A stretch of DNA of 64,000 bases from an uncultured Pseudothermotoga sp. (GCA_937995655.1 CALKJI010000010.1:1-64000), one strand, 5' to 3'. Numbered from the stretch's first letter, positions 54,046-63,568 are shown. Notes: generated by a model from the sequence alone, not told the origin. Numbers and translations are program-made.

Positions 54046-54366
54046 TTGTACGCCATCATTGAAACAGGAGGAAAGCAGTACAGAGTGGCCGAGGGAGACA
54101 CGATAGCAGTCGAGAAACTGCCACAGCAACAGGGTGAACAAGTTGTCTTTGAGCGAGTATTACACCTTTCGACAGATTCAGGTGCAAAGGTGGGAAGACC
54201 GTACTTACAAGGTTGCACAGTCGTTGGTACTGTGATGGCTCATGAAAAGGCTAAGAAGGTGACGATCGTAAAGTACAAATCTCGAAAGAACTATCGACGT
54301 GAACGTGGTCATAGGCAGTGGTTCACGTTGGTAAAGATCGAGAAAATACGAACTGGTGAGGCGTAG
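54046..54366 (+). CDS. rplU: 50S ribosomal protein L21
   Basis: 106 residues beginning MYAIIETGGKQYRVAEGDTI, the family N-terminus, and containing KVTIVKYKSRKNYRRERGHR near the end, the rRNA-binding signature. The start is TTG at 54046, eight bases after GGAGG; GTG at 54043 is the alternative, and the 16-17 residues before it in the track are spurious. Its TAG overlaps the prp GTG by one base. Confidence 0.96.
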   Translation: MYAIIETGGKQYRVAEGDTIAVEKLPQQQGEQVVFERVLHLSTDSGAKVGRPYLQGCTVVGTVMAHEKAKKVTIVKYKSRKNYRRERGHRQWFTLVKIEKIRTGEA

Positions 54367-54701
54367 TGATAAAGATAACGTTTTACAGGTTGTCTGAGCA
54401 CTATGTTTCTTTTACAGCTAATGGACATAGTCGTTTTGACGTTAAGGGTAAGGATATAGTGTGTGCCGCCGTCAGTTCTTTGGTTCAACATACAGGTAGA
54501 ATTCTTCATGATCGTTGTAATGCAGTTACGAAAAAAGGTAACGGAAGATTCGAAGTATCGTTGAAAGAGCATAGTGACTTGTCTGACCTTTTGATAGATG
54601 AATTGTACCGAAGTCTGTGTGACTTACAAGAACAGTTTCCTGAGAACCTTTCTGTGGAGGTGAAAGGAGATGCGAATCGATATACAAATGTTTGCTCATA
54701 G
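54366..54701 (+). CDS. prp: Ribosomal-processing cysteine protease Prp
   Basis: 111 residues of the YsxB/Prp family. The catalytic dyad is visible: His21 in [10 protein letters not shown] and Cys33 in [13 protein letters not shown]. Known: Prp removes an N-terminal extension from ribosomal protein L27 in Firmicutes and Thermotogota-type L27s. The neighbouring L27 here keeps such an extension. GTG start overlaps the rplU stop; the 3' end overlaps rpmA by 32 bp, so protease and substrate are translated in coupled fashion. Confidence 0.92.
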   Translation: MIKITFYRLSEHYVSFTANGHSRFDVKGKDIVCAAVSSLVQHTGRILHDRCNAVTKKGNGRFEVSLKEHSDLSDLLIDELYRSLCDLQEQFPENLSVEVKGDANRYTNVCS

Positions 54702-54939
54702 GAAAAGTGGTAGCGTTAATGGCCGAGATAGCCGTCCCAAGTACCTAGGTGTGAAAGTAGGAGACGGTCAGAGGGTCCTGGTAGGCAACATCATAGTGAG
54801 ACAGAGAGGGACGAAGATACATTCCGGTAAAAACGTGGCTTGTGGTAAAGATTTTACTCTTTATGCGCTCAAAGAAGGTATCGTGAAATTCTACGTGAGA
54901 AACAACAGAAAGTTTGTTGATGTTATACCCCAAGAGTGA
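54670..54939 (+). CDS. rpmA: 50S ribosomal protein L27 with a Prp-cleavable N-terminal extension
   Basis: 89 residues. The N-terminus reads [20 protein letters not shown]: the [10 protein letters not shown] part corresponds to the Prp site LQFFA-(H/S)KKG, so cleavage after FA would expose the mature HRKSG end that reaches the peptidyl-transferase centre. The body ([20 protein letters not shown], then [11 protein letters not shown]) is typical L27. ATG at 54670, nine bases after GGAGG; an internal ATG just before FAHRK has no ribosome site. Confidence 0.95.
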   Translation: MRIDIQMFAHRKSGSVNGRDSRPKYLGVKVGDGQRVLVGNIIVRQRGTKIHSGKNVACGKDFTLYALKEGIVKFYVRNNRKFVDVIPQE

Positions 54940-54951
54940 GGAGGAATAAAA

Positions 54952-55395
54952 ATGGCGCGTCCGTTTCCAATACAAAAGACGACAGTTAAGAGAGATCTTG
55001 GAAAAAAGTGGTATCTTGTTGACGCTTCTGGAAAGGTGCTTGGTAGGCTTGCAACTCAGATTGCAAAGTATCTCATGGGGAAAAACGAACCAACTTTCTT
55101 TCCTGGAGTCGACACGGGTAATTATGTTGTCGTCATAAACGCAGAAAAGGTTGTTCTGACTGGTGACAAGCTTGAAAAGAAGATATATTATCGTTACTCT
55201 GGTTATCCCGGAGGTTTAAAAGAAAACAATGCGAAACAACTTCTTGAGAAACATCCAGAAAGGTTACTATACCTTGCTGTAAAAAGAATGCTTCCTAAGG
55301 CTGCACTCGGTGATAAGTATTTGAAAAGGCTCAAAGTCTATGCTGGGAATGAACACCCGCATGAAGCACAGAATCCTCAGCCTTTGGAACTCTGA
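54952..55395 (+). CDS. rplM: 50S ribosomal protein L13
   Basis: 147 residues: [20 protein letters not shown], then [18 protein letters not shown] and [20 protein letters not shown], the family signature, ending [16 protein letters not shown] after GAGGAATAAA. It pairs with rpsI as in nearly all bacteria, here attached to the L21-L27 unit. Confidence 0.97.
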   Translation: MARPFPIQKTTVKRDLGKKWYLVDASGKVLGRLATQIAKYLMGKNEPTFFPGVDTGNYVVVINAEKVVLTGDKLEKKIYYRYSGYPGGLKENNAKQLLEKHPERLLYLAVKRMLPKAALGDKYLKRLKVYAGNEHPHEAQNPQPLEL

Positions 55396-55406
55396 TGGGA
55401 GGGTGA

Positions 55407-55814
55407 ATGATGGAACAGAAAGTAGTCTATAATGGTTTAGGTAGGAGAAAAACTTCTGTAGCGAGAGTTTATCTCTTCCCTGGTCAGGGTAAGATTACGA
55501 TAAATGATAAAATTTTCAATTCTGCGGAAGAATATTTCAAAGATCAAGTAAGAGCGAGACAAGCTTTCGAGCCATTGCTAATCACAGATATGAACGACAA
55601 ATTCGATGTTTTTGTGAGGGTTGAGGGTGGAGGTCTCTCCGGTCAGGCTGGTGCTGTGAGATTGGCACTTGCTCGTGCTCTTGTAAAGATCAATCCTGAT
55701 TTGAGAGCTCCCCTAAAGGCAAAAGGCTTGTTGACAAGAGATCCACGCATGGTTGAAAGAAAGAAGTACGGTTTGAAAAAGGCTCGAAGGGCTCCACAGT
55801 ATTCGAAACGCTAA
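55407..55814 (+). CDS. rpsI: 30S ribosomal protein S9
   Basis: 135 residues: GLGRRKTSVARVYLFPGQGK, VEGGGLSGQAGAVRLALARA and the basic C-terminal tail ending KKARRAPQYSKR, whose last residues touch P-site tRNA. Two ATGs in tandem (55407, 55410) follow GGGAGG. It is the last gene of the ribosomal operon, followed by a terminator. Confidence 0.97.
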   Translation: MMEQKVVYNGLGRRKTSVARVYLFPGQGKITINDKIFNSAEEYFKDQVRARQAFEPLLITDMNDKFDVFVRVEGGGLSGQAGAVRLALARALVKINPDLRAPLKAKGLLTRDPRMVERKKYGLKKARRAPQYSKR

Positions 55815-55820
55815 TCTTTC

Positions 55821-55861
55821 GGGGTGTCAGATATGACGCCCCTTGTGCTGAACTTTTTTTC
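55821..55861 (+). terminator. Terminator after rpsI
   Basis: GGGGTGTCA-GATA-TGACGCCCC: a 9-bp stem with one G-U pair and a GATA loop. A TTTTTTT run follows 11 bp later rather than directly, so efficiency is uncertain. Confidence 0.6.
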
Positions 55862-55972
55862 TGTAAATCAGTCAAAAATATTCGGTATTAAGATCCCGCA
55901 AATTGCTACCTTTCTGTCCGACGGGAGGAAGGATTTCTGACGACTTCTTTCTTGGCGCATTAGACTTTCACG

Positions 55973-57655
55973 ATGACGAGTAAGGAAATCATTGAAAAAA
56001 TCAAGCGTGAGATCGATATAGTTGAGGTTATCTCACGGTATGTTTCATTGCAAAAAGTTGGTTCAAGTTATAGGGGTTTGTGTCCATTTCATAGTGAGAA
56101 GACACCTTCTTTCCATGTCAGTCCCACTCTAAAGTTATACCATTGCTTTGGTTGTGGAGCTTCCGGTGATGTCATAAAATTCATTCAAGAGATCGAGCAC
56201 ATCTCTTTTCAGGAAGCTTTACACAAACTTGGACAGATGGTCAACATAGAAGTGAATCTCGATACGAAGCAATCGGCTAAAGAAAAATATATCGATTTTC
56301 TGAGTAAACTTCATGTTGAATACAAAAAGCAACTAAGACAGAACCAAAAGGCTATGAAATATCTTCTCGATCGTGGTTTCAAGGAAGATGAAATAGATCA
56401 TTTTGAATTTGGTTATTGTCCTATAGGATCAAAGTTGGTTTTGCAAACTGCAGCAAAGATTTCTATTCCAGTTTCAAAGGTTCTCCAGTACGGTGTTGTA
56501 AAGACCGTTGCACGAGAATATCTTGATCTTTTTGAAGGCAGGATAGTGATTCCCATAAGAGACGAATTTGGAAGAATCATAGCCTTCGGCGGAAGATCGA
56601 TAGATAATCGTGAGCCAAAGTATCTCAATTCACCAGAGACAAATTATTTTTCAAAGCGCTCAACACTTTTTCTAATGGACAGAGCAAAGAAGGCAATAAG
56701 GAGTGTTAATTTTGCAGTCATTACGGAAGGATACTTTGATGCAATGGCATTCCACAGGGCTGGAGTCACGAATGCAGTGGCGGTCCTGGGTACAAATCTT
56801 TCTAAAGAACATTTAACCAAGCTTGGGACTCTAACTAAGAACGTGATACTCTGTTTCGATGCCGATGAAGCAGGACAGAGGGCAACGTTGAAGTCTCTAA
56901 AAACATTGATAGACATGTCTTTCGACGTAGCTGTCGCCCTGTTCTCAGAAAAGGATCCAGATGAAGTTTTTAGGACTGAAGGTGCAGAGATTCTGAAAAA
57001 TATATTGAAAAAGGCTGTATCCTTTGAAGAATACATAGTCGACTTTTATTCAAAATCCTTTGATCTTTCATCTGCTGCCGGTTCTGAGAGATTTTTGGAT
57101 CAATTCAAAACATGGGTACAATCTTTGCTGAGCACTCAAAGAATTCAAAGATATGAGAATCTACTGAGTATGATCTCAGCAAAAGTGAAACTTTCAACGA
57201 CTCAACTTGCAAATTATTACAGAGGAGCAGGCTTCCAGAAAGAACAGAGTGTAAAAACAAATCTCCCAAATGATGAGGACTATGTGGTATATCTTTACAT
57301 AACTCAAGAGGACCTAAGGAATGAGCTGTCCAAGATAGATAGATCTGTCATGAGTGATAAGGCAAGAAGAACTCTTGAGATATTTGAGAAAGGTGTTGAT
57401 ATATCTGAACAAGATGAAGAGACAAGAAAATATGTCTTTGATTTAATGTCAAGAATACCCCCGGGGGATTCATTGAAAATGCTCGAAGACATAAAAAAGC
57501 GCTTTGCAAGAAAAATAATTGAAAAGCGTTTGTCACAGATAGACGGTAAACTTGCCAATTGCAAGAATGATGAAGAACGAGCCTTGTTGTTAAAAGAAAG
57601 GTTGAAGTTGGTTTCTTCTATGAGGACGATCGGAGGTGAACAGAGTGAAACGTGA
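55973..57655 (+). CDS. dnaG: DNA primase
   Basis: Makes RNA primers at the replication fork; 560 residues. N-terminal zinc-binding domain ([16 protein letters not shown] and [16 protein letters not shown]), the RNA-polymerase domain with the basic motif [20 protein letters not shown], the TOPRIM domain ([16 protein letters not shown] and [17 protein letters not shown]), and a C-terminal DnaB-binding region. The ATG has no recognisable Shine-Dalgarno, and a stop lies just upstream in frame, so this start is forced. It overlaps rpoD by 11 bp, as in the macromolecular-synthesis operon, but rpsU is missing. Confidence 0.96.
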   Translation: MTSKEIIEKIKREIDIVEVISRYVSLQKVGSSYRGLCPFHSEKTPSFHVSPTLKLYHCFGCGASGDVIKFIQEIEHISFQEALHKLGQMVNIEVNLDTKQSAKEKYIDFLSKLHVEYKKQLRQNQKAMKYLLDRGFKEDEIDHFEFGYCPIGSKLVLQTAAKISIPVSKVLQYGVVKTVAREYLDLFEGRIVIPIRDEFGRIIAFGGRSIDNREPKYLNSPETNYFSKRSTLFLMDRAKKAIRSVNFAVITEGYFDAMAFHRAGVTNAVAVLGTNLSKEHLTKLGTLTKNVILCFDADEAGQRATLKSLKTLIDMSFDVAVALFSEKDPDEVFRTEGAEILKNILKKAVSFEEYIVDFYSKSFDLSSAAGSERFLDQFKTWVQSLLSTQRIQRYENLLSMISAKVKLSTTQLANYYRGAGFQKEQSVKTNLPNDEDYVVYLYITQEDLRNELSKIDRSVMSDKARRTLEIFEKGVDISEQDEETRKYVFDLMSRIPPGDSLKMLEDIKKRFARKIIEKRLSQIDGKLANCKNDEERALLLKERLKLVSSMRTIGGEQSET

Positions 57656-58823
57656 GGAAATGAAAGAGGAAGTTGAAGAAAAGGTTGAGCAAAAACAGGT
57701 CATCACAAGTGAAGAGATAGAAAAGAGGATAAAATCCCTCATAAAAACCGGTAAGAAAAAGGGATTTATTACTTATGATGATATAGACAAAGCTTTTCCA
57801 CCCGATTATGAGGGTTTTGACACCTCTTTGATAGAACGAATATACGAGGAACTTGAAAAAAACAAAATCAATATTCAGGACAGCGAACCTGAATCTTTAG
57901 AAGATTTGGATGAGAGCACCATAGAATCTGAAATTCCAAGTGTCTTGGAAGAAGGTCCTGAGGTCTATGATAATGTTGCTTTGAAAGATCCTATAAAAAT
58001 GTACCTGCGCGAGATCGGGAAGATACCCCTTTTGACTCCTTCACAGGAGCGCGAGCTTGCAAGACGTGCACAAGTTGGTAACGAAAGGGCCAAAAGAAAA
58101 CTTGTTGAGTCGAACCTTCGGTTGGTTGTGAGTATAGCTAAAAGATATATAGGGCGCGGACTACCTTTCTTGGATTTGATTCAGGAAGGAAATATAGGTC
58201 TGTTGAAAGCCGTAGAGAAGTTTGACTGGAGGAAAGGATACAAGTTCAGCACCTATGCTACGTGGTGGATCAGGCAAGCCATCACACGTGCCATAGCAGA
58301 TCAAGCTAGGACTATAAGGATACCGGTTCATATGGTTGAGACCATCAATAAACTCAACCGAGTGACAAGAGAGTACTATCAAAAGCACGGTGAACAACCC
58401 TCACTCGATGAGCTAGCCAAACTCATGGACAGACCCGTTGACAAGATCGAGGAGATACTTCAGGCATCTAAGGAAACAGTTTCTTTGGAAGCACCCGTTG
58501 GCGAAGATGAAGATTCAACTGTTGGAGATTTTGTAGCCGATGAAAATATTGCATCTCCGAAAAAAGAAGCCATGAGGATGCTCATGCGTGAAGAACTTGA
58601 AAAGGTTTTGAAGACTCTTAATCCCAGAGAAGCGATGGTTCTAAAGATGAGATATGGATTACTTGACGGGAAGGCAAAGACTTTGGAAGAAGTTGGTCAG
58701 TATTTCAATGTCACAAGGGAAAGAATCAGACAGATAGAGGTTAAAGCTTTAAGGAAGCTCAGACATCCTTCGAGAAGTAAGTATTTGAAATCTCTCTTCT
58801 CCCTGCTCGATCAACAGGGATGA
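57645..58823 (+). CDS. rpoD: RNA polymerase primary sigma factor (sigma-70/SigA)
   Basis: 392 residues. N-terminal region 1.1 ([11 protein letters not shown]), region 1.2 ([20 protein letters not shown]), region 2 with [20 protein letters not shown] and [20 protein letters not shown], region 3, and region 4.2 helix-turn-helix ([20 protein letters not shown]). This is the housekeeping sigma; the many TTGAC/TATAAT promoters in the window fit it. GTG at 57645, eight bases after GGAGG, is preferred to GTG 57636 in the ribosome site. Overlaps dnaG. Confidence 0.97.
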   Translation: MKREEMKEEVEEKVEQKQVITSEEIEKRIKSLIKTGKKKGFITYDDIDKAFPPDYEGFDTSLIERIYEELEKNKINIQDSEPESLEDLDESTIESEIPSVLEEGPEVYDNVALKDPIKMYLREIGKIPLLTPSQERELARRAQVGNERAKRKLVESNLRLVVSIAKRYIGRGLPFLDLIQEGNIGLLKAVEKFDWRKGYKFSTYATWWIRQAITRAIADQARTIRIPVHMVETINKLNRVTREYYQKHGEQPSLDELAKLMDRPVDKIEEILQASKETVSLEAPVGEDEDSTVGDFVADENIASPKKEAMRMLMREELEKVLKTLNPREAMVLKMRYGLLDGKAKTLEEVGQYFNVTRERIRQIEVKALRKLRHPSRSKYLKSLFSLLDQQG

Positions 58824-58835
58824 GGTAAAATAACG

Positions 58836-59810
58836 ATGAGAGGTGGTGTGAAACTGGCATCAAAGACTATTGAGGTTCCCGACAATGTTGATATGGTAGT
58901 TGTTTTGGGTCAATATGATAACAGACTGAGATTTTTGAGAAAAAAGTTCTCTGTGAACATAGATATATCAGACAAGAGAATCACAGTGATCGGTAGTGAT
59001 GAGTCTATAGTTGAGACAGTGGAAAACATAATCTCTCAGGTTGTTACCGCTGCCAAAAAGGGTTATGTTATGGACTGGAGTGAGTTTGAATCCTTAGTTG
59101 ATTTTTACTCTTCCTGGGATAGGTCTCCAACACAGAGTTCGCAAGAAACCATTTTGTCAGGCAGGATAAGGCCCAAGACCAGAGGTCAGGCTGAATATGT
59201 CGATGCCATGAGAAAATTTGACGTAGTATTTTCAATAGGGCCCGCAGGAACTGGTAAAACATATCTGGCTGTAGCCATGGCTTTGGACTATCTCAAATCA
59301 GGAATTGTCCAAAGAATCATACTCACAAGACCTGCCGTTGAGGCAGGTGAACGGCTTGGTTTTTTACCCGGTGATCTTGTTGAAAAGGTTGATCCTTATC
59401 TGAGGCCAATTTACGATGCTATAATGGATATGATGCCTGCAGAAAAATTCTATACTTACAGGCAGAAGGGAATCATTGAGATTGCACCGCTGGCATTCAT
59501 GCGTGGAAGGACATTGAACAACTGTTTTGTCATACTCGATGAGGCTCAAAATGCAACTCACCAGCAAATGAAGATGTTTTTGACAAGAATTGGTTTCAAC
59601 TCTAAGGCTGTCATAACAGGAGATGTGACTCAGATAGATATTGATAGGGGCAATTCAGGATTGATAGAGTGTGAGAATATTCTTAAAGGCATAGAAGGTA
59701 TAAGGTTTGTTTATCTATCTGAATCTGATGTTGTGAGACATCCTGTTGTGAAAGAGATCATCAAGGCATACGAAAGTTATGAAAGGAATAAACATGAAAA
59801 AGGTAACTAA
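58836..59810 (+). CDS. PhoH family ATPase
   Basis: 324 residues. An N-terminal KH-like region (about 15-80) is followed by the PhoH ATPase: RGQAEYVDAMRKFDVVFSIG, Walker A GPAGTGKTYLAVAMAL, RPAVEAGERLGFLPGDLVEK, Walker B CFVILDEAQNATHQQMKMFL and VITGDVTQIDIDRG. Known: PhoH-like (YbeZ/PhoL) proteins work near YbeY in RNA or ribosome quality control. ATG at 58836 has GAGGT nine bases upstream; GTG at 58848 after GAGGTG is an alternative. It overlaps the next ORF slightly. Confidence 0.93.
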   Translation: MRGGVKLASKTIEVPDNVDMVVVLGQYDNRLRFLRKKFSVNIDISDKRITVIGSDESIVETVENIISQVVTAAKKGYVMDWSEFESLVDFYSSWDRSPTQSSQETILSGRIRPKTRGQAEYVDAMRKFDVVFSIGPAGTGKTYLAVAMALDYLKSGIVQRIILTRPAVEAGERLGFLPGDLVEKVDPYLRPIYDAIMDMMPAEKFYTYRQKGIIEIAPLAFMRGRTLNNCFVILDEAQNATHQQMKMFLTRIGFNSKAVITGDVTQIDIDRGNSGLIECENILKGIEGIRFVYLSESDVVRHPVVKEIIKAYESYERNKHEKGN

Positions 59811-61239
59811 TTTCTTTTTGTTGAATTGGCTCGACTTTGTCGTTGTACTTCTATGCTTCTTCTTGATTGAATTACCTCGATTACCAAATTTACTCATCTT
59901 GGTGAACGGTTGTATAGTTTCTTTAGTTTTGTGGTTTGTAATTGTTAAACCACAGATCAGTGAAAAGCCCTTTTCATTGCACAGATCGTACTCTATTTTG
60001 TTCTACTTCATCATATTGGTTGGTGTCTTTTTATCAAGAATCTTGGTGAGACAATTTGGTTCATATTCATCACCATTTTTCATTCCAATCACATTGATAG
60101 CTCTGCTTTATAGCAAAGGAGTAGCTGTGGCAGCATCGGTTTACTTAGCCGTTGTTTTTTCCACGGCTTTTGGTTTTAATAGCTTGGGATATACTTTGAT
60201 GTTAACTACTTGTTTGATTACAGCAGTGGCAAGTTCCAAAATAGAGAAACGCATGCAAGTTGCAAGATCTGCTCTTATTGTTGCCATCTTTTCAGTATTT
60301 TTTTATCTACTGCATGTCAAAATGCAAGGAATAAAACCTGATTATTTGCAAATCATGATCGCCTTTGCTACACCCTTCATTTCTTCAGTCATCTGCATAG
60401 GTGTAATTCCTTTCATAGAATATGCAAGTATGATATATTCCAACATCGACCTCATAGAACTTGGTAATTTGAATAATCCACTTTTGAAGACACTTTCCTT
60501 GAGGGCTCCCGGCACTTATTATCATTCCTCTATGGTGGCGAACCTTGCTGAAGCCGCAGCACAAAGAATAGGAGCGAATGCTGTCTTGGCAAGAACAGCA
60601 TCGTATTTTCACGATGTAGGTAAAGCGAAAAGACCGTACTTCTACACTGAGAATATCTTTCAAGAAAATCCTCACGATGAGCTCAGTCCAAAGTTGAGTC
60701 ATCTTGTTATCCAAGACCATGTCAAATCAGGCTTGGAAATGGCAAAAAGAAATAGATTGCCATTGCTGGTTCAAGACGTAATTCCACAGCACCATGGCAC
60801 GCGTGTACAGAAGTATTTTTACCACAAATCAAAAGAGCTTGGAGAAGATCTGAGTGAGAATGAATTTCGTTATCCGGGTCCTAAACCTCAGTTCAAAGAG
60901 GCAGGTATAATAATGTTGGCAGATGCCGTTGAAGCAGCCGCAAGGAGTTTAAAAAGCCCTTCGGCAGGGCGTGTCCAAACAATGGTGGAAGAAATAATAT
61001 CAGGGATTTACAACGAAAGAGAACTTGATGAATCTGGATTGAACTTGAAGGAATTGGAGGCTATTGCTGAGGAGTTCACTAAGGTGTTGCTTAATATGTT
61101 TAAAAGTCGAATAGAGTATCCAAAGGAAGAAATAAAGAAGGTGATAAGCCTTGTCCAAAATTCAGATAATCAACCGTACAAGAAATCCGATAAACAAAAC
61201 ACTAGTCAAGAAAGTGATAGACAAAGTTCTAAGGAATGA
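59794..61239 (+). CDS. PgpH/YqfF-type HD phosphodiesterase lacking the extracellular sensor domain
   Basis: 481 residues: about seven membrane helices (about 10-225), then a cytoplasmic HDIG domain with APGTYYHSSMVANLAEAAAQ, the HD pair in ASYFHDVGKAKRPYFY, IPQHHGTRVQKYFYHKS and MLADAVEAAARSLKSP. Known: PgpH degrades cyclic di-AMP; typical members are about 700 residues with a large extracellular 7TMR-HDED domain after helix 1. Here the protein passes almost directly into the helix bundle, so that domain is absent. ATG at 59794 after GAAAGGA. The polar C-terminal tail (SDKQNTSQESDRQSSKE) overlaps ybeY by 89 bp. Position between phoH and ybeY is the classic one. Confidence 0.88.
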   Translation: MKKVTNFFLLNWLDFVVVLLCFFLIELPRLPNLLILVNGCIVSLVLWFVIVKPQISEKPFSLHRSYSILFYFIILVGVFLSRILVRQFGSYSSPFFIPITLIALLYSKGVAVAASVYLAVVFSTAFGFNSLGYTLMLTTCLITAVASSKIEKRMQVARSALIVAIFSVFFYLLHVKMQGIKPDYLQIMIAFATPFISSVICIGVIPFIEYASMIYSNIDLIELGNLNNPLLKTLSLRAPGTYYHSSMVANLAEAAAQRIGANAVLARTASYFHDVGKAKRPYFYTENIFQENPHDELSPKLSHLVIQDHVKSGLEMAKRNRLPLLVQDVIPQHHGTRVQKYFYHKSKELGEDLSENEFRYPGPKPQFKEAGIIMLADAVEAAARSLKSPSAGRVQTMVEEIISGIYNERELDESGLNLKELEAIAEEFTKVLLNMFKSRIEYPKEEIKKVISLVQNSDNQPYKKSDKQNTSQESDRQSSKE

Positions 61240-61573
61240 ATTAGGCAAGGTGAAGGTCAATTTGGTTTTCATCGGAGAAAAGAGGATTAGAGACCTAAAC
61301 AGAACCTACAGAGGTATCGACTCACCAACTGATGTACTCACCTTTGTTTACAAAGATCAAGATTTGTTTGGAGAGATTTTCATCTGCCCAAGGCAAATAG
61401 AAAAAAATGCAGTTAAGTACAGACAATCTTATCTAACTGAGCTGATCAGGGTTTTGATCCATTCCTGTCTCCATCTAAGCGGTTATGACCACGAACTAAG
61501 TAGTGAAAAATCAAAGGAATTGTTCATCAAGCAAGAAAAGTATCTTGAGGAGGTTGAAGGGTATGATCGTTAA
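61151..61573 (+). CDS. ybeY: Endoribonuclease YbeY (rRNA maturation factor)
   Basis: Metal-dependent RNase of 140 residues involved in 16S rRNA 3'-end maturation. The zinc motif HxxxHxxGxDH is perfect in HSCLHLSGYDHE, with RDLNRTYRGIDSPTDVLTFV and GEIFICP typical of the family. TTG start at 61151 after AAGGTGAT, deep inside the preceding gene (89-bp overlap). The early residues IQIINRTRN match family N-termini, so the overlap is real. It ends overlapping the DUF1015 gene by 11 bp. Confidence 0.94.
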   Translation: MSKIQIINRTRNPINKTLVKKVIDKVLRNELGKVKVNLVFIGEKRIRDLNRTYRGIDSPTDVLTFVYKDQDLFGEIFICPRQIEKNAVKYRQSYLTELIRVLIHSCLHLSGYDHELSSEKSKELFIKQEKYLEEVEGYDR

Positions 61574-62792
61574 GCCATTCATGGCACTAAGACCTAAGAA
61601 GGAATTTGCTGAGAAAGTCGCCGTAAAACCATACGATGTGATAAGTTCTTACGATGCAAAAAAGGTTTTGCAGCATAACCCATACTCATTCTATAAGGTC
61701 ACAAAGCCAGAAGTAAATTTCGATGAGCCGATTGAACCAAGTTCAGAACAAGCACTGGAGGCGGCAAGGAAGAATCTCCAATGGTATATTGATTCTGGGA
61801 TCTTTTTTCAGGACCGCGAATCTTTTTATGTATACAAACAGGTTGCAAAAGATCACACTCAGATCGGATTGGTTGGGACTTTTTCAGTTGACGAATATCT
61901 CTCAAATCGAATAAAGAAACATGAACTGACCAGAAAAGACAAAGAGGATGAAAGGGCAAAACATATATACTACTTGAAAGCCCAGACCGGGCCAGTCTTC
62001 TTGATGTATCGTTCCTCTGATGAGATAGATAGTTTTATAGAAGGTCTCGCCCAAGGTGAAGCTGAATATGACTTTGTTGATGAAGACGGTGTTAGACAAA
62101 TTGTCTATGTGGTACAGGAAAAAGCAATGATTGAAAAGATAAAGGAACTATTCAGTAAAGTAGATAGCTTCTACATAGCAGACGGCCATCATCGTGCTGC
62201 TTCTGCTGTGAGAGTTGCACAGATTCTCAGGCAAGATAACAAGGAGAACACGGGAGAGTACAATTTCTTCCTGGCGGTCCTCTTTCCGCACAAGCACCTA
62301 CGTATATATGATTACAACCGAGTTGTTAAAGACTTGAATGGCATGGATGAAAAAGAATTCTTATCAAAGGTTGGAGAGGTTTTTGATATCTCTATCTCTG
62401 TCGAAGGTGCCTACAGACCAAAGATGAAGCACGAGTTTGGGATGTATTTGCGCGGGACTTGGTACAAAGTTGTGCTGAAAAAATCATTTATGGATCATTC
62501 TGATCCTATCAAATCCTTGGATGTATCTATATTACAGGAACATATTTTAGATCCGATTCTTGGCATAAAGGATCCAAGGACTGATAAGAGGATAGATTTC
62601 ATCGGTGGCATCCATGGTCTGAAGGCCTTACAGGATTATGTCGATCAAAAAGGTTGGGCAGTGGCCTTTTCATTGTTCCCAACGTCGATAGAAGATTTGA
62701 TGAAAGTATCAGATTCTGGTAAGATAATGCCCCCGAAATCAACTTGGTTTGAACCAAAATTGAAAAGTGGACTTTTTGTTCACTTAATTTGA
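61563..62792 (+). CDS. DUF1015 family protein
   Basis: 409 residues. Seen: IVKPFMALRPKKEFAEKVAV, then KPYDVISSYDAKKVLQHNPY, later FYIADGHHRAASAVRVAQIL with the family's GHHR motif, and LDPILGIKDPRTDKRIDFIG. The family is widespread in thermophiles, with a role not firmly assigned; the GHHR region resembles ParB-type nucleotide-using kinases. ATG at 61563 overlaps the ybeY end; the 20-residue extension in the track is spurious. Confidence 0.85.
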   Translation: MIVKPFMALRPKKEFAEKVAVKPYDVISSYDAKKVLQHNPYSFYKVTKPEVNFDEPIEPSSEQALEAARKNLQWYIDSGIFFQDRESFYVYKQVAKDHTQIGLVGTFSVDEYLSNRIKKHELTRKDKEDERAKHIYYLKAQTGPVFLMYRSSDEIDSFIEGLAQGEAEYDFVDEDGVRQIVYVVQEKAMIEKIKELFSKVDSFYIADGHHRAASAVRVAQILRQDNKENTGEYNFFLAVLFPHKHLRIYDYNRVVKDLNGMDEKEFLSKVGEVFDISISVEGAYRPKMKHEFGMYLRGTWYKVVLKKSFMDHSDPIKSLDVSILQEHILDPILGIKDPRTDKRIDFIGGIHGLKALQDYVDQKGWAVAFSLFPTSIEDLMKVSDSGKIMPPKSTWFEPKLKSGLFVHLI

Positions 62793-62855
62793 AGATTCGT
62801 AGAAAATTCGAACGTATTTTGAAAATATGGGGTCCTATTTGAAGGAGGTGAGACT

Positions 62856-63545
62856 GTGTTCTTTTACGATCCGACTTTCATAATTCTTATACCAGCCCTG
62901 TTACTGGCTGTATGGGCTCAGGTCAAGGTCAGTACTGCTTTCTCTGAGTATTCAAAGGTGAGATCTGTCAATGGTTTCACGGGTAGTCAACTTGCCATGA
63001 GATTGCTTGATAATGCCGGTATTTACGACGTACGTGTTGAATCGGTGCCAGGGCATTTGACAGATCATTACGATCCAAGAACGAAGGTTGTGAGACTTTC
63101 CGCTTCAACCTATGCAAGCTCTTCTGTGGCCGCCCTTGGTGTTGTAGCTCACGAAATCGGCCATGCAATTCAACATGCAGAGAAAAACCCCGCTCTTGTT
63201 TTCAGAACGATCCTTGCACCCGTTGCAAGCCTTGGATCATCACTTGCTTGGATTCTGTTCGTCATGGGACTGATTTTTGCACTGCCCGCTCTATGGCAGT
63301 TTGGAATTGTACTTTTTGCTCTGGCTGTCATATTCAGTTTGGTCACACTACCCGTGGAGTACGATGCAAGCAGAAAGGCAATCAAGTTGCTCAGGGAAAA
63401 CATTATGATGTCTGAAGAAGAGCTCAAAGGCGTCAAGAAAGTTCTAAGTGCTGCTGCCTTGACCTATGTTGCAGCAACTGCCATGTCTGTTTTGCAGCTT
63501 TTAAGAATGCTTCTGATAGCCGGTGCTTTTGGTAGAAGAGACTAA
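62856..63545 (+). CDS. Membrane zinc metallopeptidase, YugP-like
   Basis: 229 residues of the Zn_peptidase_2 family. One N-terminal helix (about 5-22), a catalytic segment with the HExxH motif in VVAHEIGHAIQHAEKNP, two central membrane helices (about 120-165), the downstream metal ligand region TLPVEYDASRKAIKLLRE, and a C-terminal helix. The substrate is unknown; members are common in Firmicutes and Thermotogota. GTG start after AGGAGGTGA. The 64-bp gap before it contains small AT-rich palindromes (TATTTTGAAAATA) but no clear promoter. Confidence 0.9.
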   Translation: MFFYDPTFIILIPALLLAVWAQVKVSTAFSEYSKVRSVNGFTGSQLAMRLLDNAGIYDVRVESVPGHLTDHYDPRTKVVRLSASTYASSSVAALGVVAHEIGHAIQHAEKNPALVFRTILAPVASLGSSLAWILFVMGLIFALPALWQFGIVLFALAVIFSLVTLPVEYDASRKAIKLLRENIMMSEEELKGVKKVLSAAALTYVAATAMSVLQLLRMLLIAGAFGRRD

Positions 63546-63568
63546 AATGGAGCCGTGGGGGGCTGTTC

